Below, piece after piece: positions 11,886-23,489 of a stretch of 64,000 bases of DNA. Numbering within the stretch: position 1 is the first letter of the stretch; every line of letters starts with the position of its first letter. Position numbers and translations under genes: made by a program. Origin of the DNA: Coniferiporia sulphurascens (taxonomy: Eukaryota; Basidiomycota; Agaricomycetes; Hymenochaetales; Hymenochaetaceae); the NCBI GenBank assembly GCA_002794785.1, contig NBBA01000001.1, positions 2,294,001 to 2,358,000 of the forward strand. The letters are read 5' to 3'. The notes beneath the pieces were generated by a model that was given only the letters and a program-made list of their open reading frames with translations, had not been told where the DNA came from and did no database searches.

Positions 11886-13801
11886 TCAGTGACTGTGTAG
11901 GTGACTTGGATGGTCGTCTGCGACTCTCCACAGCCAAAAAGGGCCTGTTCGAGAAGCGTTATAAGGAACGGACGGAACAACTCCCACCTCGGATAAAATA
12001 CGTACCGGCAGGGTCACCTGTTAAGTTCCATTATAAAAATGCATGTGCGGAGGCAGTCGTCAAAAAAGGAGTTCAGATCAAATTACAGATGAAGACTAGC
12101 CTTCCTCATGGTGGGCACCCGTCCAAGTGCCAACAACCCCGGCGGCGCTACAGACGCTGCCGATTTGTATCCCCTCTGAGCTGTGGAGGGAAGGAGGTCA
12201 ACTTGGTAGTGGATCAAGAGAAAGCAGGGAAAGGCGGACCTCCACTGTGAGTGACCGTCGTATATAGACGCCTTAATTGTACTAGAGTTAGCGCTGTACC
12301 CTTTCGGAAATCGGGATGTTGGAGATCAAGATGAACTCCGTGGGTAGAACGGGGGAGGGGAGGGAGAAATAGGGACAGGGAATGTATGAAACGAGAACAT
12401 ACACTTACGAAGCGCCAGCGGATGTATCCGTCGGGCGTCATAGACACGGACCCACGGACTTTTGACTCATTGCCATTCCCGCCGCGCGAGGTGCCCACAA
12501 AGTAAATCTTCGGGCGTTGTTCGGGGACCAGTGCGGACATGAATGCGGAGGAAGGTAGGGTGGGCGAAGCTGTTGATGAGCACACAGGCGAGGGTGTCGA
12601 TGAAGGTGGGGGCGAGGCGACCTGGGCAACTTTCGTGATGCGTAACTTGAGCTCAATCAAGCGCGTTGCTTCCTGGAATTCAATATCGTCAAAGAAATCT
12701 GGGTTATAAGCACCCGAAGAAAACTGGCAGAAGTCGTTGAATCGGGCGTCAGGATCGTTGAATGATGTAATGGAAGATACTTTACGTTAAAGGCTGGCCA
12801 ATAAGGGGCAGGAAGAGTTAAGTACACGGTTCAACTTGTGATGGGTGCCTGAACATACTGAAGAGATCACTTTTAAAAAAACCCGTCAGGCGGTGGTAAA
12901 GAAGTGCGGCGTCCCTAATATCTCACCGATAGTCCATAAAGCACACGTATCGCCGCCAGGTCCCTTCTACTCCGGCCCAATCCCTCGGATCACGTCCGTA
13001 AGAGCCAGGAGCTGAGTACGCCCGGATCGCGTCCAGACTAGAAGGCGGACGTGTGTCGAGCCAAAGACGGCGCAGGTCCAATAAGTTGCAGCGAATAACT
13101 AGTATAATCGACTCGACGTGTTTCCAGTTTACGTGCCCGCTCTTGTCCGGCATAAAGGGACCCCAGGAGTTATCGCGGCTGTAATTTCTCATGTCGTACA
13201 CGAAGGCGCGTGCAACGCTGCGGGAAATAAGAAGCTTCGTTGTAGTCCCAGAATCGTTTGGAGCATTGCTACGCCAGCCGATGTAAGACCAGAGCTCCAG
13301 AAGACGCTGCTGTTCGCCAATGGTCCATTCCGGTGCCCCCGACTCGGACGCAACGCCAAATACGTCATGATCGCTTATCAGACCCGCGAGCCACTTGAGG
13401 TCTTTGGACTCGTTCGGTTCCTCAGGTATGGGATGCGCATTCCTGACGATGTTGATGAGCGCATCGAGTGCGCCCGAAAGCTCTGGCGGGTGCGTATTTA
13501 TCTTCTGGATGATACGCGTTGTGTAGACTCGATGTTGAAGCTCCTTCTTCCAGTCGATCGAGCCGGTGTTGTCAGTCTGAGAAGTACCCGCTGCAGCGAA
13601 TTTTCTTGGGTCATCGAAAGGCTGCTCGAGGAAAAGACGCCGCCAGAGGTGCTGGTCGCGGGAATCGTAGACGAGGGCACGGGCGACACGGCACGTCTGG
13701 GCGAAGCTAGCGACGTCGCTGGGATGCGATAGAACGAGCGCGTGCTCTGTAAGCTCAGCAGGAATATTTAGTATAGGGGAGGGAGTATCTGTGCCGGCCA
13801 T
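11886..13801 (-). CDS. F-box protein
   Basis: Seven exons: 13801-12927, 12869-12859, 12779-12409, 12271-12240, 12180-12101, 12017-12006, 11944-11886; 479 residues. The N-terminal F-box (ILNIPAELTEHALVLSHP, then DVASFAQTCRVARALVY and DQHLWRRLFL) should bind Skp1 and make this a substrate receptor of an SCF ubiquitin ligase. The C-terminal half has the basidiomycete-specific domain that accompanies such F-boxes: IYFVGTSRGGNGNESKVRG, TPDGYIRWRF, IYDGHSQWSSEGIQIG, GVVGTWTGAHHEEGDPAG, PFWLWRV. Exons 2 and 6 are only 11 and 12 nt, and the intron between exons 5 and 6 (12100-12018) has a GC donor; all three are needed to join these conserved blocks. Target proteins unknown. The join of exons 2 and 3 is less certain than the rest. 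Confidence 0.85.
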
Positions 13802-14008
13802 TGAAGTAAGGAAGGAGGGGAAGCCTGAGGGAGGCCTAGGGGGGGGGAGGACCGGGTCGTGGGTTGCTCACCAGTCTTTCTGCCTGTATGCTTATAGGCG
13901 GACAGACGGCATAGGAGTCTAATCTTCGGCATCGGCTTTTGCCGCCTCGCCAGTTACCGCGACCAATTGGCGCCGACGCGTTGCCTCGACTCCTTCGTTC
14001 ACCTTGAA

Positions 14009-16010
14009 ATGATGCGCCCTACGACACTCAGCCTGCTCGCTGTCCTCGCCCTGCCCTGGTCCGCGTCCTCGCTCAGCCTGCTAGATTGGATATATCCTGG
14101 CTCCTCGCCGGGCATCTCATTCGATGTTCTCCCTCACAAGATCGCGATCATAGGTGCTGGAGCGGGTGGTTCTTCGGCCGCATTCTGGGCGGCCAAGGCC
14201 AAGGCGCGCTCCGGCGTCGCAGTGGAGATTGACGTTTACGAGCGTAATAGCTATGCTGGGGGTCGCAGCACTATCGTCTACCCGTACAATGATACTACCC
14301 TCGACCCCATCGAACTGGGTGCTTCTATCTTCGTTACAGCCAACAAGAACTTATGGCGAGCCGTGGAGGAATTCAATTTGACCAAACATAACTTTGATGA
14401 CGAGGGCGGCGCTACGGGATTTTGGGACGGGGACCAGTTCGTCTTCATCGTGCGTGTATTTTTACTCTCTACTGTTGCACGTGTCCGACCGCTCTTTCAG
14501 ATGAGCGAAAGAAAGGGCATTTACGGTTGGCTAGATAGTATCAAAGCAGTGTGGAGATATGGCTACAGTTCCCCCATGAAAACAAAACAAATGTCAGTCC
14601 TACCTCTGTAAGCCTGTGCCTAACTACTGATGATTTTGATCCGTCAACAAAGAGTGAAGGATATGGTTGGCGAGTTAATGAATTTATACTCGCCATCGAG
14701 CCCTTCATGGTCAAACATTACGGAATTGGTATCGGAGTTGGGATGGAGTGAGTCGGTAGCACAGACGACGGCGGAATACTTCGACCTGCAGGGTATATAC
14801 CCTCGGTTTTCGAGGGAAGTGATCGAGGCAGCGACGAGAGTCAATTATGGCCAGGTACGCTAACGCTTGCATCAACCGAAACTTTGGAGTACTTATGCTG
14901 TGGGTGATTTAGAATATCGACAAAATACACGCAATAGAAGGCGCCGTCTCAATTGCGGCTTCCGGTGCGTCAAGCGTAACGGGAGGCAACTTTCAGATAT
15001 TCGAAAACTTCTTGGCACGATCTGGGGCGACATTACGATTTAACACAAGTGTAAGCATGCTGGTACCTGTTTAGCGCTGTGTCCTCATCCCGGGACGTGT
15101 AGGTCGTATCTATCTCTGAGAAAAACGGCGCATGGGTCGTCAAGACGTCGTCTGGAGAATCCGCGACCTACAATGACGTTGTCATTGCTGCGCCCTTCCA
15201 TTCCACCGGTATTAAAGTCACCACATCGAGCAGTGTGTTCGGGCCCGACTCAGCACTGGAGGTCCCGCAGCAGCCATATGTCCACTTACATGTGACACTT
15301 TTAACCACAACAGCAGCGCACCCGGATCCTGCATACTTCGGGCTGAAGCCCGGCGCAAAGGTCCCTGAAACGGTACTAACGACATATGAGGGTGTACGTC
15401 ACGGAGGTAAGGAACCCGAATTCAATTCGCTCTCGTACCACGGCCTGGTCGCTCCTGGGCGTGAGGAGTACGTCGTGAAAATATTCTCCAAGGAGGCTCT
15501 CTCGGACGAGTGGCTGAAGACAATGTTCGGAGACAAGGTCGGATGGGTACTTCGAAAGGAGGTGTGTGAAAGAGTTCTTTTTTCCTTCTAACTCTGTATC
15601 TCATTAGATTTCAGTGGGATGCGTACCCGGTTCTTCCTCCGACGTCAACATTTCCCCAGCCTGTTCTGGCACCGGGACTTTATTATGTGAACTCATTTGA
15701 GCCGTAAGTAAGATCAATTCAGTATGACCAGCCTCTGATCCACATTGTCGTCAGATTCATATCAACGATGGAAACTGAGACAATTTCCTCGCGTAATATT
15801 ATCGACTTGCTTTTCCGGGAGCGATTCAGCGCTGGGATATGTGGTGACTCTGCCACTTCAAAACAAACCGAACAACTAGAGCTCTCCCCGGAAGACAATG
15901 GCGACCGGGGACAGTCAGTTATGAACGACGGTCCCGCTGACAATGAGAACTCCCAAAGCCAATCAACGGAAGTAGGAGAAGACTTCGTCCTTGGTTGGGA
16001 TTGCCTTTAA
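14009..16010 (+). CDS. Prenylcysteine oxidase (farnesylcysteine lyase type)
   Basis: Exons 14009-14449, 14501-14592, 14653-14854, 14913-15050, 15103-15561, 15615-15703 and 15755-16010; 558 residues. A FAD enzyme that cleaves prenylcysteine released by breakdown of prenylated proteins into cysteine and an aldehyde. A signal peptide (TLSLLAVLALPWSASSL) targets it to the secretory or vacuolar route. The FAD-binding motif is IAIIGAGAGGSSAAFWAA, followed by YERNSYAGGRSTIVYP and IELGASIFV. Later blocks EGAVSIAASGASSVTGGNFQ and VVIAAPFHSTGI match the family, and the C-terminal FAD contact is LAPGLYYVNSFEP. Compared with animal PCYOX1 it has about 50 extra, acidic, low-complexity C-terminal residues. 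Start chosen at the first Met of the signal peptide; 14012 is equivalent. Confidence 0.92.
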
Positions 16011-16316
16011 GTAAATGAAGGACAAGTGATGAATGTGTACGAAACCATCTACGATTTGTTTAGTCTTTATCTTTAATAGTTCCCCGCTTTTGGATACACT
16101 TAATCGACGAGAGTGACTGTACAAGACGAGGACCCAACGCGTTCGATGGGAGGCGTTCTAAGACATTTCGTGGACAAAGAACAGGCGCTTCGCCCTGATT
16201 TGCGATTGTAAAACATTAGATGAATATAAATAAACTCCAAAACTGGGGAAATAAGTTCCATTACACTGAACAGGGTAGCGCTCAGTACTCACCAAATTAG
16301 AACACGATACGACATG
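16011..16316. other. Convergent intergenic region
   Basis: 306 bp between the stops of the prenylcysteine oxidase and uS8m genes. Nothing recognised. Confidence 0.5.
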
Positions 16317-16781
16317 CTACCGCGCCCTGCACACAACCTCGCCGTCTAATCCCAGTCTAAGCGCTTCCCTTGCCTCCAACCACTCGTGCTCCTTGTTGTC
16401 CGTACGCACGACCGCGACTTCACCCATGCCGAGCGGTTTAACCTGCTGCGCGCGCCTCCCCGAACATAACCTGCGGATCTCACCAACATCCATGAAAATA
16501 CGTTTGCTCGGACGGCTGACGAGCTCCATCGCAGCGAGCACAGGACGGTCGTCGCGGTACTTAAGGTCTGCCCAGATGCGCCGCTGTGCATCGCCCACGA
16601 GCAGAAACTCTTCGGGCGACGGTCCCGCGGGTGTGCCGCGAGCGACACTCGCGAGGAAGCCGGCGCGCATGAGAATGGAGAGGATTCCTAGGTTCTGAGT
16701 TGTGTGGTCTACGCAGACACGCATGTGTCGTGCGCGAAAGGCATTCTGGACGCGTGCGCAGAGGTCATGGGGGAGCGGCAT
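16317..16781 (-). CDS. MRPS8: Mitochondrial small ribosomal subunit protein uS8m
   Basis: Single uninterrupted frame of 154 residues, unusual beside its intron-rich neighbours. It matches uS8: N-terminal LCARVQNAFRARHM, NLGILSILMRAGFLASVARG, the middle RRIWADLKYRDDRPVL, and the RNA-binding C-terminus SGRRAQQVKPLGMGEVAVV, EAREALRLGLDGEVVCRAR. uS8 binds the central domain of small-subunit rRNA and is needed early in 30S-type assembly. No long presequence is present, as in other fungal MrpS8 proteins whose own N-terminus acts in import. Confidence 0.93.
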   Translation of the reverse strand: MPLPHDLCARVQNAFRARHMRVCVDHTTQNLGILSILMRAGFLASVARGTPAGPSPEEFLLVGDAQRRIWADLKYRDDRPVLAAMELVSRPSKRIFMDVGEIRRLCSGRRAQQVKPLGMGEVAVVRTDNKEHEWLEAREALRLGLDGEVVCRAR

Positions 16782-17298
16782 CTACTCAAGAGCTGCTTAT
16801 TAGACACTCAAAAATGTTCAGACAGAAGAGCAAAGCGTACAGCAAGACAGAACTAAAGAAATTAGGCCCTTGTTTTGCAAAACCAAAGAGCAGAGACCAA
16901 TAAACCCGCGTGTGCCGATTGTTGTGGCTGAGAGCAAGAGTTTTCGTTTTTGAATGAGAACCGCAAAAGCCAGGACGCGTTACGTAATCCATCCATACTT
17001 CCTAGTCACAGCAATCTCATTTTTCTTTATACACAGTTATAAAAACGCAGACAAGAAGGCGCGAACATATGTATAACGAACGGAGTACAGACTGTACAGT
17101 TTAAATTATTAGTTCTAATTAGATGGGTCACGCGGTAAGTGGCGTATTTTCGTATGCAAGCACACCAGGCGAGAATGCAAATACAAACGGAAGATATAAT
17201 ACAAAACAACAAACGCGTAGACGAAATTTAGACAAATGTTAAAGCTCACTGAATAGAGCTTTTTATATGTGTCCCGATTAAAACCCTTTTCAAAAATT
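16782..17298. other. Intergenic region uS8m/ammonium transporter
   Basis: 517 bp between two minus-strand genes: 3′ flank of the transporter plus promoter of uS8m. AT-rich, with several T/A runs near 17220-17300; no gene recognised. Confidence 0.45.
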
Positions 17299-19097
17299 TC
17301 ATGCCTTCTCTAAAATGGGCTCCAGTGTTGATACGTTCTGAGTTGCTACAGGAACTTCACGAGAGCTTTGCTGGTGTAATCCAATGTCCGGTCTCCCGTG
17401 ACGGTCACCGGCAGCGACATGTTGTGTTGGCGCTGTCGATGCGTCGGATCCCGAGTCGACGCCATTGGGTCCGCCATTCCATGCTTTTGAGATAGACGCA
17501 GGCAACATCCAATCATCGTAGTCGCGTCGTACCTCTATATAATCGTTTGCGAATTCACCGATCTAAGGGAAAAGTGGAGATTAAGTCGGGATTCTTTTCG
17601 CGCTAGCCATCGAAACGTACTTGATCATCATCCATACCCATTCGCTCTGCCTCGCCCGATGCTCGTAAGTGCAAACCGGGAATCATGTCTATCGCCTTTG
17701 CAAGCAGCGCGGTCATGACAAACGAGTAACCGCAGGTTGCGCAAACGTATGCGAACTGAATGTACAGCTGTTTCCAATTGTGATCCAGCCAGCCGCCCTG
17801 GATCGTGCTCACATCGTCAAGCGAGGCAATTGAACTCTTTGCGAAAAGTCCATTAAAAAGAAGACCGATCATTCCACCTACAAGCAAGGTAGTGATCAGA
17901 ATGGGGAGGGAATATTTGGGGTACTAGCGGAACTCACCAACGGCATGCTCAGCGAACAAGTCAAGGGCATCGTCGACGCGCATAAGAAACTTCACTGGAT
18001 TAATATTAGAGAAGAGTAAAATCAGAGTAATAACAGGAAACGGACATTTAGTGGCGAAATTGCAAGCAGCACCGGTTACGACGCCCATAACGAGCGCTGC
18101 CCATGGTTCAATGAACCCAGACGCAGGAGTGGCGGCGACAAGACCAGCTATTGTCCCAGAACAAAACCCGACCATGGTGAATTTTCCCTCGATCCGCCAA
18201 TCCAGCAAGCACCACACAATTCCACCGAAAGCTGCTGCGAGCATAGAATTCCAGATCGCCATGATTGCACGCAAGTTTGCACCGAACGCGCTACCTCCAT
18301 TGAAGCCTAGCCAACCAAACCAAAGGATGAAGGTACCAAGGGCGACCATTGAAACGTTATGCGGGCGAAAATTGAGGAGTTCAGTTTCCTTCCTGCGACC
18401 AAGGACCCACGAAAATGCAAGACCGCCGACACCCGAACCGATCTCTACAGGACCCCCTCCTGCATAGTCGAGCACGCCCCATTTAAAGCCCCAGCCGTTG
18501 ACATTCCAAGGCCAACAGGCCAGCGGGCAGTATACAATAGTCATCCACAGGAACACAAAGATCATGGTCGGAAAGACACGACCTCTCTCAGCCAATGCAC
18601 CCATTAGGATGCCAACTGTAACGCAGGCAAACTCCATCTGGTAGAAAGCATATAGAAGGTCGGGAAGGAGCGGAGAACCTGGACTGGCATCCCCAAGCGT
18701 TTTTCGGAGACCAAAGCGGCGGAGGTCGCCAATGAAGCCATTCGTCGCGCTTGGTGAGAATGCGAGCGAATAACCCCAGAAAAACCACTGGAAGATGACG
18801 ATCGCATTGCTGGCCGACACGGCCCAAATCAAAGACAGGGCGGACTTTCGTCTCGCAAGCCCAGAGTACAGGAAAGCTGAAGGAAATTGGCCAGACGATA
18901 TGAGTGCAGGGAAACAAAAAGATGAAATAAAGTTGGCTGTACCGAGTCCGGGTATCATGAGGAAGACGAGGGCGCCTGCCAAGATGATGAAGGCCACATC
19001 ACCACGGTCGAACCTAAAGCAAAAGGATGTAAGAAACAAGTAGAAAACCGGATGGGAGAATAGGGACGAACTGGCTTGCGGCTCCTGCGGTGGGCAT
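17299..19097 (-). CDS. Ammonium transporter (AMT/Mep family)
   Basis: Exons 19097-19072, 19013-18943, 18876-17938, 17877-17621 and 17562-17299; 518 residues. A plasma-membrane ammonium channel/transporter with eleven predicted helices. Family signatures: DRGDVAFIILAGALVFLMIP, YSGLARRKSALSLIW, FYQMEFACVTVGILMGALAE, FILWFGWLGFNGGSA, TGAACNFATKCPF and EHAVGGMIGLLFNGLFA, the last holding the second pore histidine. At the first twin-His position the sequence reads GPVEIGSG (Glu codon at 18443-18445), as in yeast Mep1/Mep3 and unlike Mep2. The 90-residue cytoplasmic tail is Ser/Gln/Pro-rich and could be phosphoregulated. Intron 2 (18942-18877, 66 nt) is stop-free. The 1.25 kb upstream gap leaves room for nitrogen control, but no site is proven. 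Confidence 0.95.
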
Positions 19098-20350
19098 CAA
19101 CGGAAATTAGGACTTCTAAACGAGGGCTTTTTTAAATGTTGAGCAAGAACGCACGTGTAGCCAAGGGGTGCCACTGCGTGTCACTCGCCATTGCCGGAGA
19201 CGAGTGGGGGAGGGGAAAAAGGGGGAGGGGAAAGGTGACGGAGGAGATACGATGATTGAGGTGTTTTTCTAGGTTGGCATAGCTTCAGACTCCGAGAGTG
19301 CATATACAAGTTTTCCGCTAAGCGCTAGCGCTACTTTAAAACATACACCACCAAGACATTATGCGTGCGGGCCGGCCCCAGCCTTCGAGTCTGAGCTACT
19401 CCAAGACCGTTTCGAGTGTGTAAACTGCGGTTTCTTTCTCCCTCTATGTGTTCTGCTCTGCTGGGTTCCGCTATGGACAATTAATACAACTCGAGTATTC
19501 ATGCAAAATATATCTTCGCCGATTGGAAGACAGTCGACCGTCGGCCGACCGATCGACGATTCGGTAGCGCTCGGACCTCCGAGACCGATTAGACCTCGCC
19601 GGATCAGCGGCCTTGTCGGCATATCCCGGGAGAAAATAAGCACGGTTACCTAAGCCGCACAGGCATCTAACCGGATTAATTGAAATCACTGAATCATTAG
19701 CCCTTAGGAAGACCATTCGATATCATGTTGGTTGCTCTACCCCGACTTCTCACATCCAATCACTTGTCTCCGAACTTGTCTTCCATCCAATTCTTATGAT
19801 GCACTCAGAGCACGCTGTCAGTACATCGGCGCTCTACAGCCACTCGATTCAACAGCCGGGACACTCACTACGGACTAGTGCCTGTTCTGGTCCAAGCGGT
19901 CGGCCGAGTCCCCTCTCATTCACTACGACGCATTGCTACAGGCCAGGCCCGAATTCAATATCAATGTCCTCTGCACCTTTTCTCCTAGGTTCACGGCGGG
20001 ACTCTCGGTCATTAACATCAAGACATCAATGCATGCATCCATCAGTCACGGTATTCTCAGGCTTGTCAGCATTACTTCAAGTCCGTTGCAAGATGCGGCA
20101 CAGCATAGTTAGGCTCTCGCGATTTGGGTACAGGCAACCCTCCTTCTACACTTGTTTTCCTCTCTTTCTTCAATACTAAAATCGGCTGGTCGATTTTACG
20201 ACACTTCTTCACCTTCTCGCTCACTCTGGAAGTAGAATTTAGTCAGGGATGCTGAAGGACTTTGTGAGTCGAGCTGTAACAATTATCTGACGTTACATCT
20301 CCTACTCAACTTTTCCCCATTCCGCATATATTCATCCGCCTTGCACGTAT
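19098..20350. promoter_or_regulatory. Long divergent upstream region
   Basis: 1.25 kb between the ammonium transporter (minus) and a polytopic membrane protein (plus). It contains a G-rich strand at about 19200-19240 (repeated GGGG runs) and scattered GATA/TATC cores no more frequent than chance. No protein family or RNA gene recognised in either strand. Confidence 0.4.
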
Positions 20351-22036
20351 ATGCAGTTCCGCCGTCTTTTCTTCAAGCACTCAACGACGTATTTTCTTTG
20401 TTCCTTCATAAGCGCATGTGCCCAAGTCGTCTTCCGTGTCGCTCTTTTCGTTGTAGACAACAATGGAGCGCAGCGCACCATATCAGAACACGCGAATTCA
20501 AGTTCTGGGTCTGTGACCCAAATGTTGTACAGCATGTTACCAGACGGTGGGCTTGAAAGTTGTGCGAATGTGCCGGGCCCATGCAAGAAATATACACTGG
20601 ATGATATCTGGAAAGGCGGTCCTGATGTTGGCAACAGCACGCAACTATGCGCTATGGTCGCAGTATATTCATCAAACGTGTCAGTCTATCGGGCTTTTTA
20701 CATTGTCGTGTCTCACTTCCGTTGTTGACTATTCTCCTCCTTAGATTCCGTGAAAACAGTTTGGAGGATGTCGCTTTTATCGCAATCCATATGTATCTCC
20801 TTTTCGTTGCCATCTACGCAATCGCGCGTGAGTCTATACCTCATGTGTGCGTGCTTGTCTTTTTGTGTATCATTTTCGACCGATTTGAAACCATGAAATT
20901 GTCAGCATTACGATTTTCGGAATGCACTGTCTCTCTTTGATTTGGGCTCTGGCACGAGTTGTAGAAACAATAATCGTGGAAAATGGTCTTTCTCAATTCG
21001 TAAAGGCGACCGGATGCGGTTCCGATTTTTTCGGTACTACATTTTTCACAGATCGCCACATATACGAGGTATGTGCAGATTTCAGACTTGACAGAAACCT
21101 TGCTAAAATTGTGCCAGGGAAGCTTGTTCATCGTTTCTTTGCTGTCTATTATAGTTGAGGCGTTTGCGGCGTGTAAACTCAAACGAGTAAGGATTCCTTT
21201 GATTAGCTCTGAACTTCGTATTCTACTCCCATCGCACAGGTCTACAGCACACGTCCTTGGCGTGTTGTCCAGGTTTCTGGGGAAATACGTAAGATGTATA
21301 GGGTATGTGAAAGCGTTCGTCAAATCTGTTGTAGTTTGACCTGATGGAAATGCAGCTCTTACTTGGCTTCTCTGTTGTCATACAAATGGCGGGACTTATA
21401 CTGTCAACGGTAACGGGACTTTGGGTTTATCAGCTCATGGACACAGATTTCTCACATATTGTGGGCCGACGACATATCGTGATATATGACGTCTTTTATA
21501 TTTTCGTGACAATTGTGAGTTTGTCCCTCGGGTCCAGTCGCATGGGTTAAGTTAACTCTCCTTTAGGCCCTTCCCCTATGGATAGCCTTAGTTTGTTTCT
21601 TTGTCTCGTGCCTCTTCTGTTCTTCCACATTTACTTTTAGCTTTCATTCCAGGGCTGGTATTCCCTCCGTCGTGAATGGCCACGCGCAACCCTCGTTTTT
21701 CTTGTCCTCGGATTCATAATACTCGGCTGCTGTATCGCCGTATTTGATTCAGCGATGTTCCTCTGGGCATACACTACCTGGTGGTTTTTCGGAGCTCTTT
21801 GCACACTTGCGCTCACTTTCATATGCGCGACTCTTGTACTAGCGCTCTTCTGCCGGCGTAATTTTGGGAATAACCTCGACCACTACCGTAAGGTTCTACC
21901 CGACTTATTGTTATTTGATTCACAGTTAATCCTTTCCCATTCTTTAGTCATCGTCCAAAACAGACTCTCAGCAATGGGCTTCGCGCACGGTCACTTTGAG
22001 GAAGATGACGAGCATGATGAAAAGGGAATCTCTTAA
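20351..22036 (+). CDS. Basidiomycete polytopic membrane protein, unknown function
   Basis: Nine exons: 20351-20679, 20745-20846, 20906-20999, 21052-21186, 21240-21302, 21356-21514, 21567-21590, 21653-21887, 21948-22036; 409 residues. Seven to eight hydrophobic helices can be read, e.g. VAFIAIHMYLLFVAIYAIA, LFIVSLLSIIVEAFAA, LLLGFSVVIQMAGLILSTVT, TLVFLVLGFIILGCCIAVF and TWWFFGALCTLALTFICATL. The N-terminal loop has LPDGGLESCANVPGPCKKYT with paired cysteines, probably extracellular. The motif ESIPH between helices 2 and 3 decides the exon 2 donor (20847); the stronger-looking donor at 20828 would break the frame. The C-terminus is acidic (EEDDEHDEKG). It resembles lineage-specific fungal membrane proteins with no known role; transporter or receptor cannot be decided. 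Confidence 0.75.
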
Positions 22037-22365
22037 GACACTACAAAGGCATAAACGTCCAGCGGATACCTTGGGGCCCATGTCTCGAAGAGATGTCTCC
22101 CGGAAAATAAGAGGATGCGATTTTGTTCGAAATCATGGGTCACTCAGCATTGGAACCGTGCTTTTTTTTCATACCTAATGTATGACTGGTACACGCATTG
22201 TTCGTCGAAGATTAAACACGGGTTTACTCAGTTAAAGAATGTCCAATCTTCACCAACGTTTTGCGAACTCCCTATCTTACAACTCCCCATCTTACAAGTG
22301 ACTTTCCATCGTATCTGAAATTCTCTGCGCTCTTTCATCTTTCTTTTACTTTCTTTTTAGTCCGT
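22037..22365. other. Convergent intergenic region
   Basis: 329 bp, T-rich towards 22330-22360. No gene recognised. Confidence 0.45.
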
Positions 22366-23489
22366 TCAATTAACGAACTCAAACTTATTCCCTTCGCGTG
22401 CTTCCAGTGACTGGAAGTGAGTTCTACCGCTGAACCAGCCGCCAACACCGACCGTCTGATAAGTATCAGCTGCCTCCTTATCCTCGATTTTTATAGTCGG
22501 GACGCCGGTCTGCACGGCCGCGGCGTCTGCCATAAGCTGGGCCTGGCAGCACTTCTCGAGCGAAACAAAGTAGTGCACTGTTGCTTCAATTGAACGCGTG
22601 GCGATCAGCAGACCGTGGTTCTGGGAGTCAGATTTTAAATTGGTTGATTGGAACTTGTAAAGAAAGAGGAAAGCGGACCTGAAGAATGATTGCCTGCCAG
22701 AAGCCAATACACTCAGTTTGTCAACTCTTTTAGAAATGGTCAGTCGAGCGAACCTTCTTGCTGCCTAGAGTCTTTGCGATACGGGCTCCCTCCTCCGTGG
22801 CAAGTACAACACCATTGAACTGCTTGTACACGACATGGTCATTATAGAATGCGCATGCATCCTGTGTGATGATGTCAAGCTCTCGGCCCAGCGTGGAGAA
22901 CGCCCGTCCGTAAATCGAGTGCGAATGCGCGGCACAGAGGACATCCGGACGTGCCGCGTGGATTGCAGAATGTATCGCAAAAGCAGCGGTGTTGAGGAGG
23001 CGAGTCGGTCCCGATTCCTCGAGTATATTTCCGTCATGGCCCACGAGAAGCAGATCGGAAGGCTGTATAAGTGAAAAGTGGAGGCCCTTCGTACTATTGT
23101 GTCAGTGGTGGGCAAGCCCTCGCCATTCATCGCTGCGTGTGACGCACAAATGGGTTAACCCAGAAGCAATCTGTCTTGACGGGGTCCTGTTTACATGTAT
23201 CGCGAACAGGAATGGGATAGTGTGGCTTAGTACCTGACTAGTCCCTTTACCGGTGTGTGCTGCGCACCCTAACTGTGATATGCCCGGCAACTCCTTCATC
23301 AAAGCCCAGATGTCCGAAAATCCGAAATGCCTGCGCTAGCCTGAACTTCAGAAATTTGCGCTCCTCATATCTGTTATCAAAGACAGGGGGGCGCGGAAAA
23401 TGTTTTCTAGAAGCTTTTGATACTGTCGGCTTTAGTGCTTCGTCTTTATTCGCTTCGGTTTCCAAGGCACCGTCGAGCGCTGCGGTCAT
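22366..23489 (-). CDS. Class II aldolase/adducin-domain protein
   Basis: Exons 23489-23268, 23186-23148, 23086-22754, 22693-22679 and 22620-22366; 287 residues. The fold of fuculose/rhamnulose-phosphate aldolases is clear: FLKFRLAQAFRIFGHLGFDE, GVAGHITVR, DCFWVNPFGLHFSLIQPSDL, then the metal-binding pair in AAHSHSIYGRAFS and the third His in ILQNHGLLIATRSIE, followed by FVSLEKCCQAQL. This is the common fungal subfamily; its true substrate is not known and some members may not be aldolases. Exon 4 is a 15 nt micro-exon encoding AIILQ, which supplies the residues just before the conserved NHGLL. The start lies before a short charged, unconserved leader. Confidence 0.9.

Noticed and set aside
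13118..13732. 204-codon plus-strand frame opposite the F-box exon
   Set aside because: Antisense to the well-supported F-box domain; no recognisable protein content.
19098..19750. GATA sites as evidence for nitrogen control of the ammonium transporter
   Set aside because: Cores are present but at about the number expected by chance in 1.2 kb; no clustered pairs stand out.
20828..20963. Alternative donor GTGAGT in exon 2 of the polytopic protein
   Set aside because: It looks stronger than the chosen one but loses phase with the following hydrophobic helix; the 20847 donor keeps both phase and the ESIPH motif.
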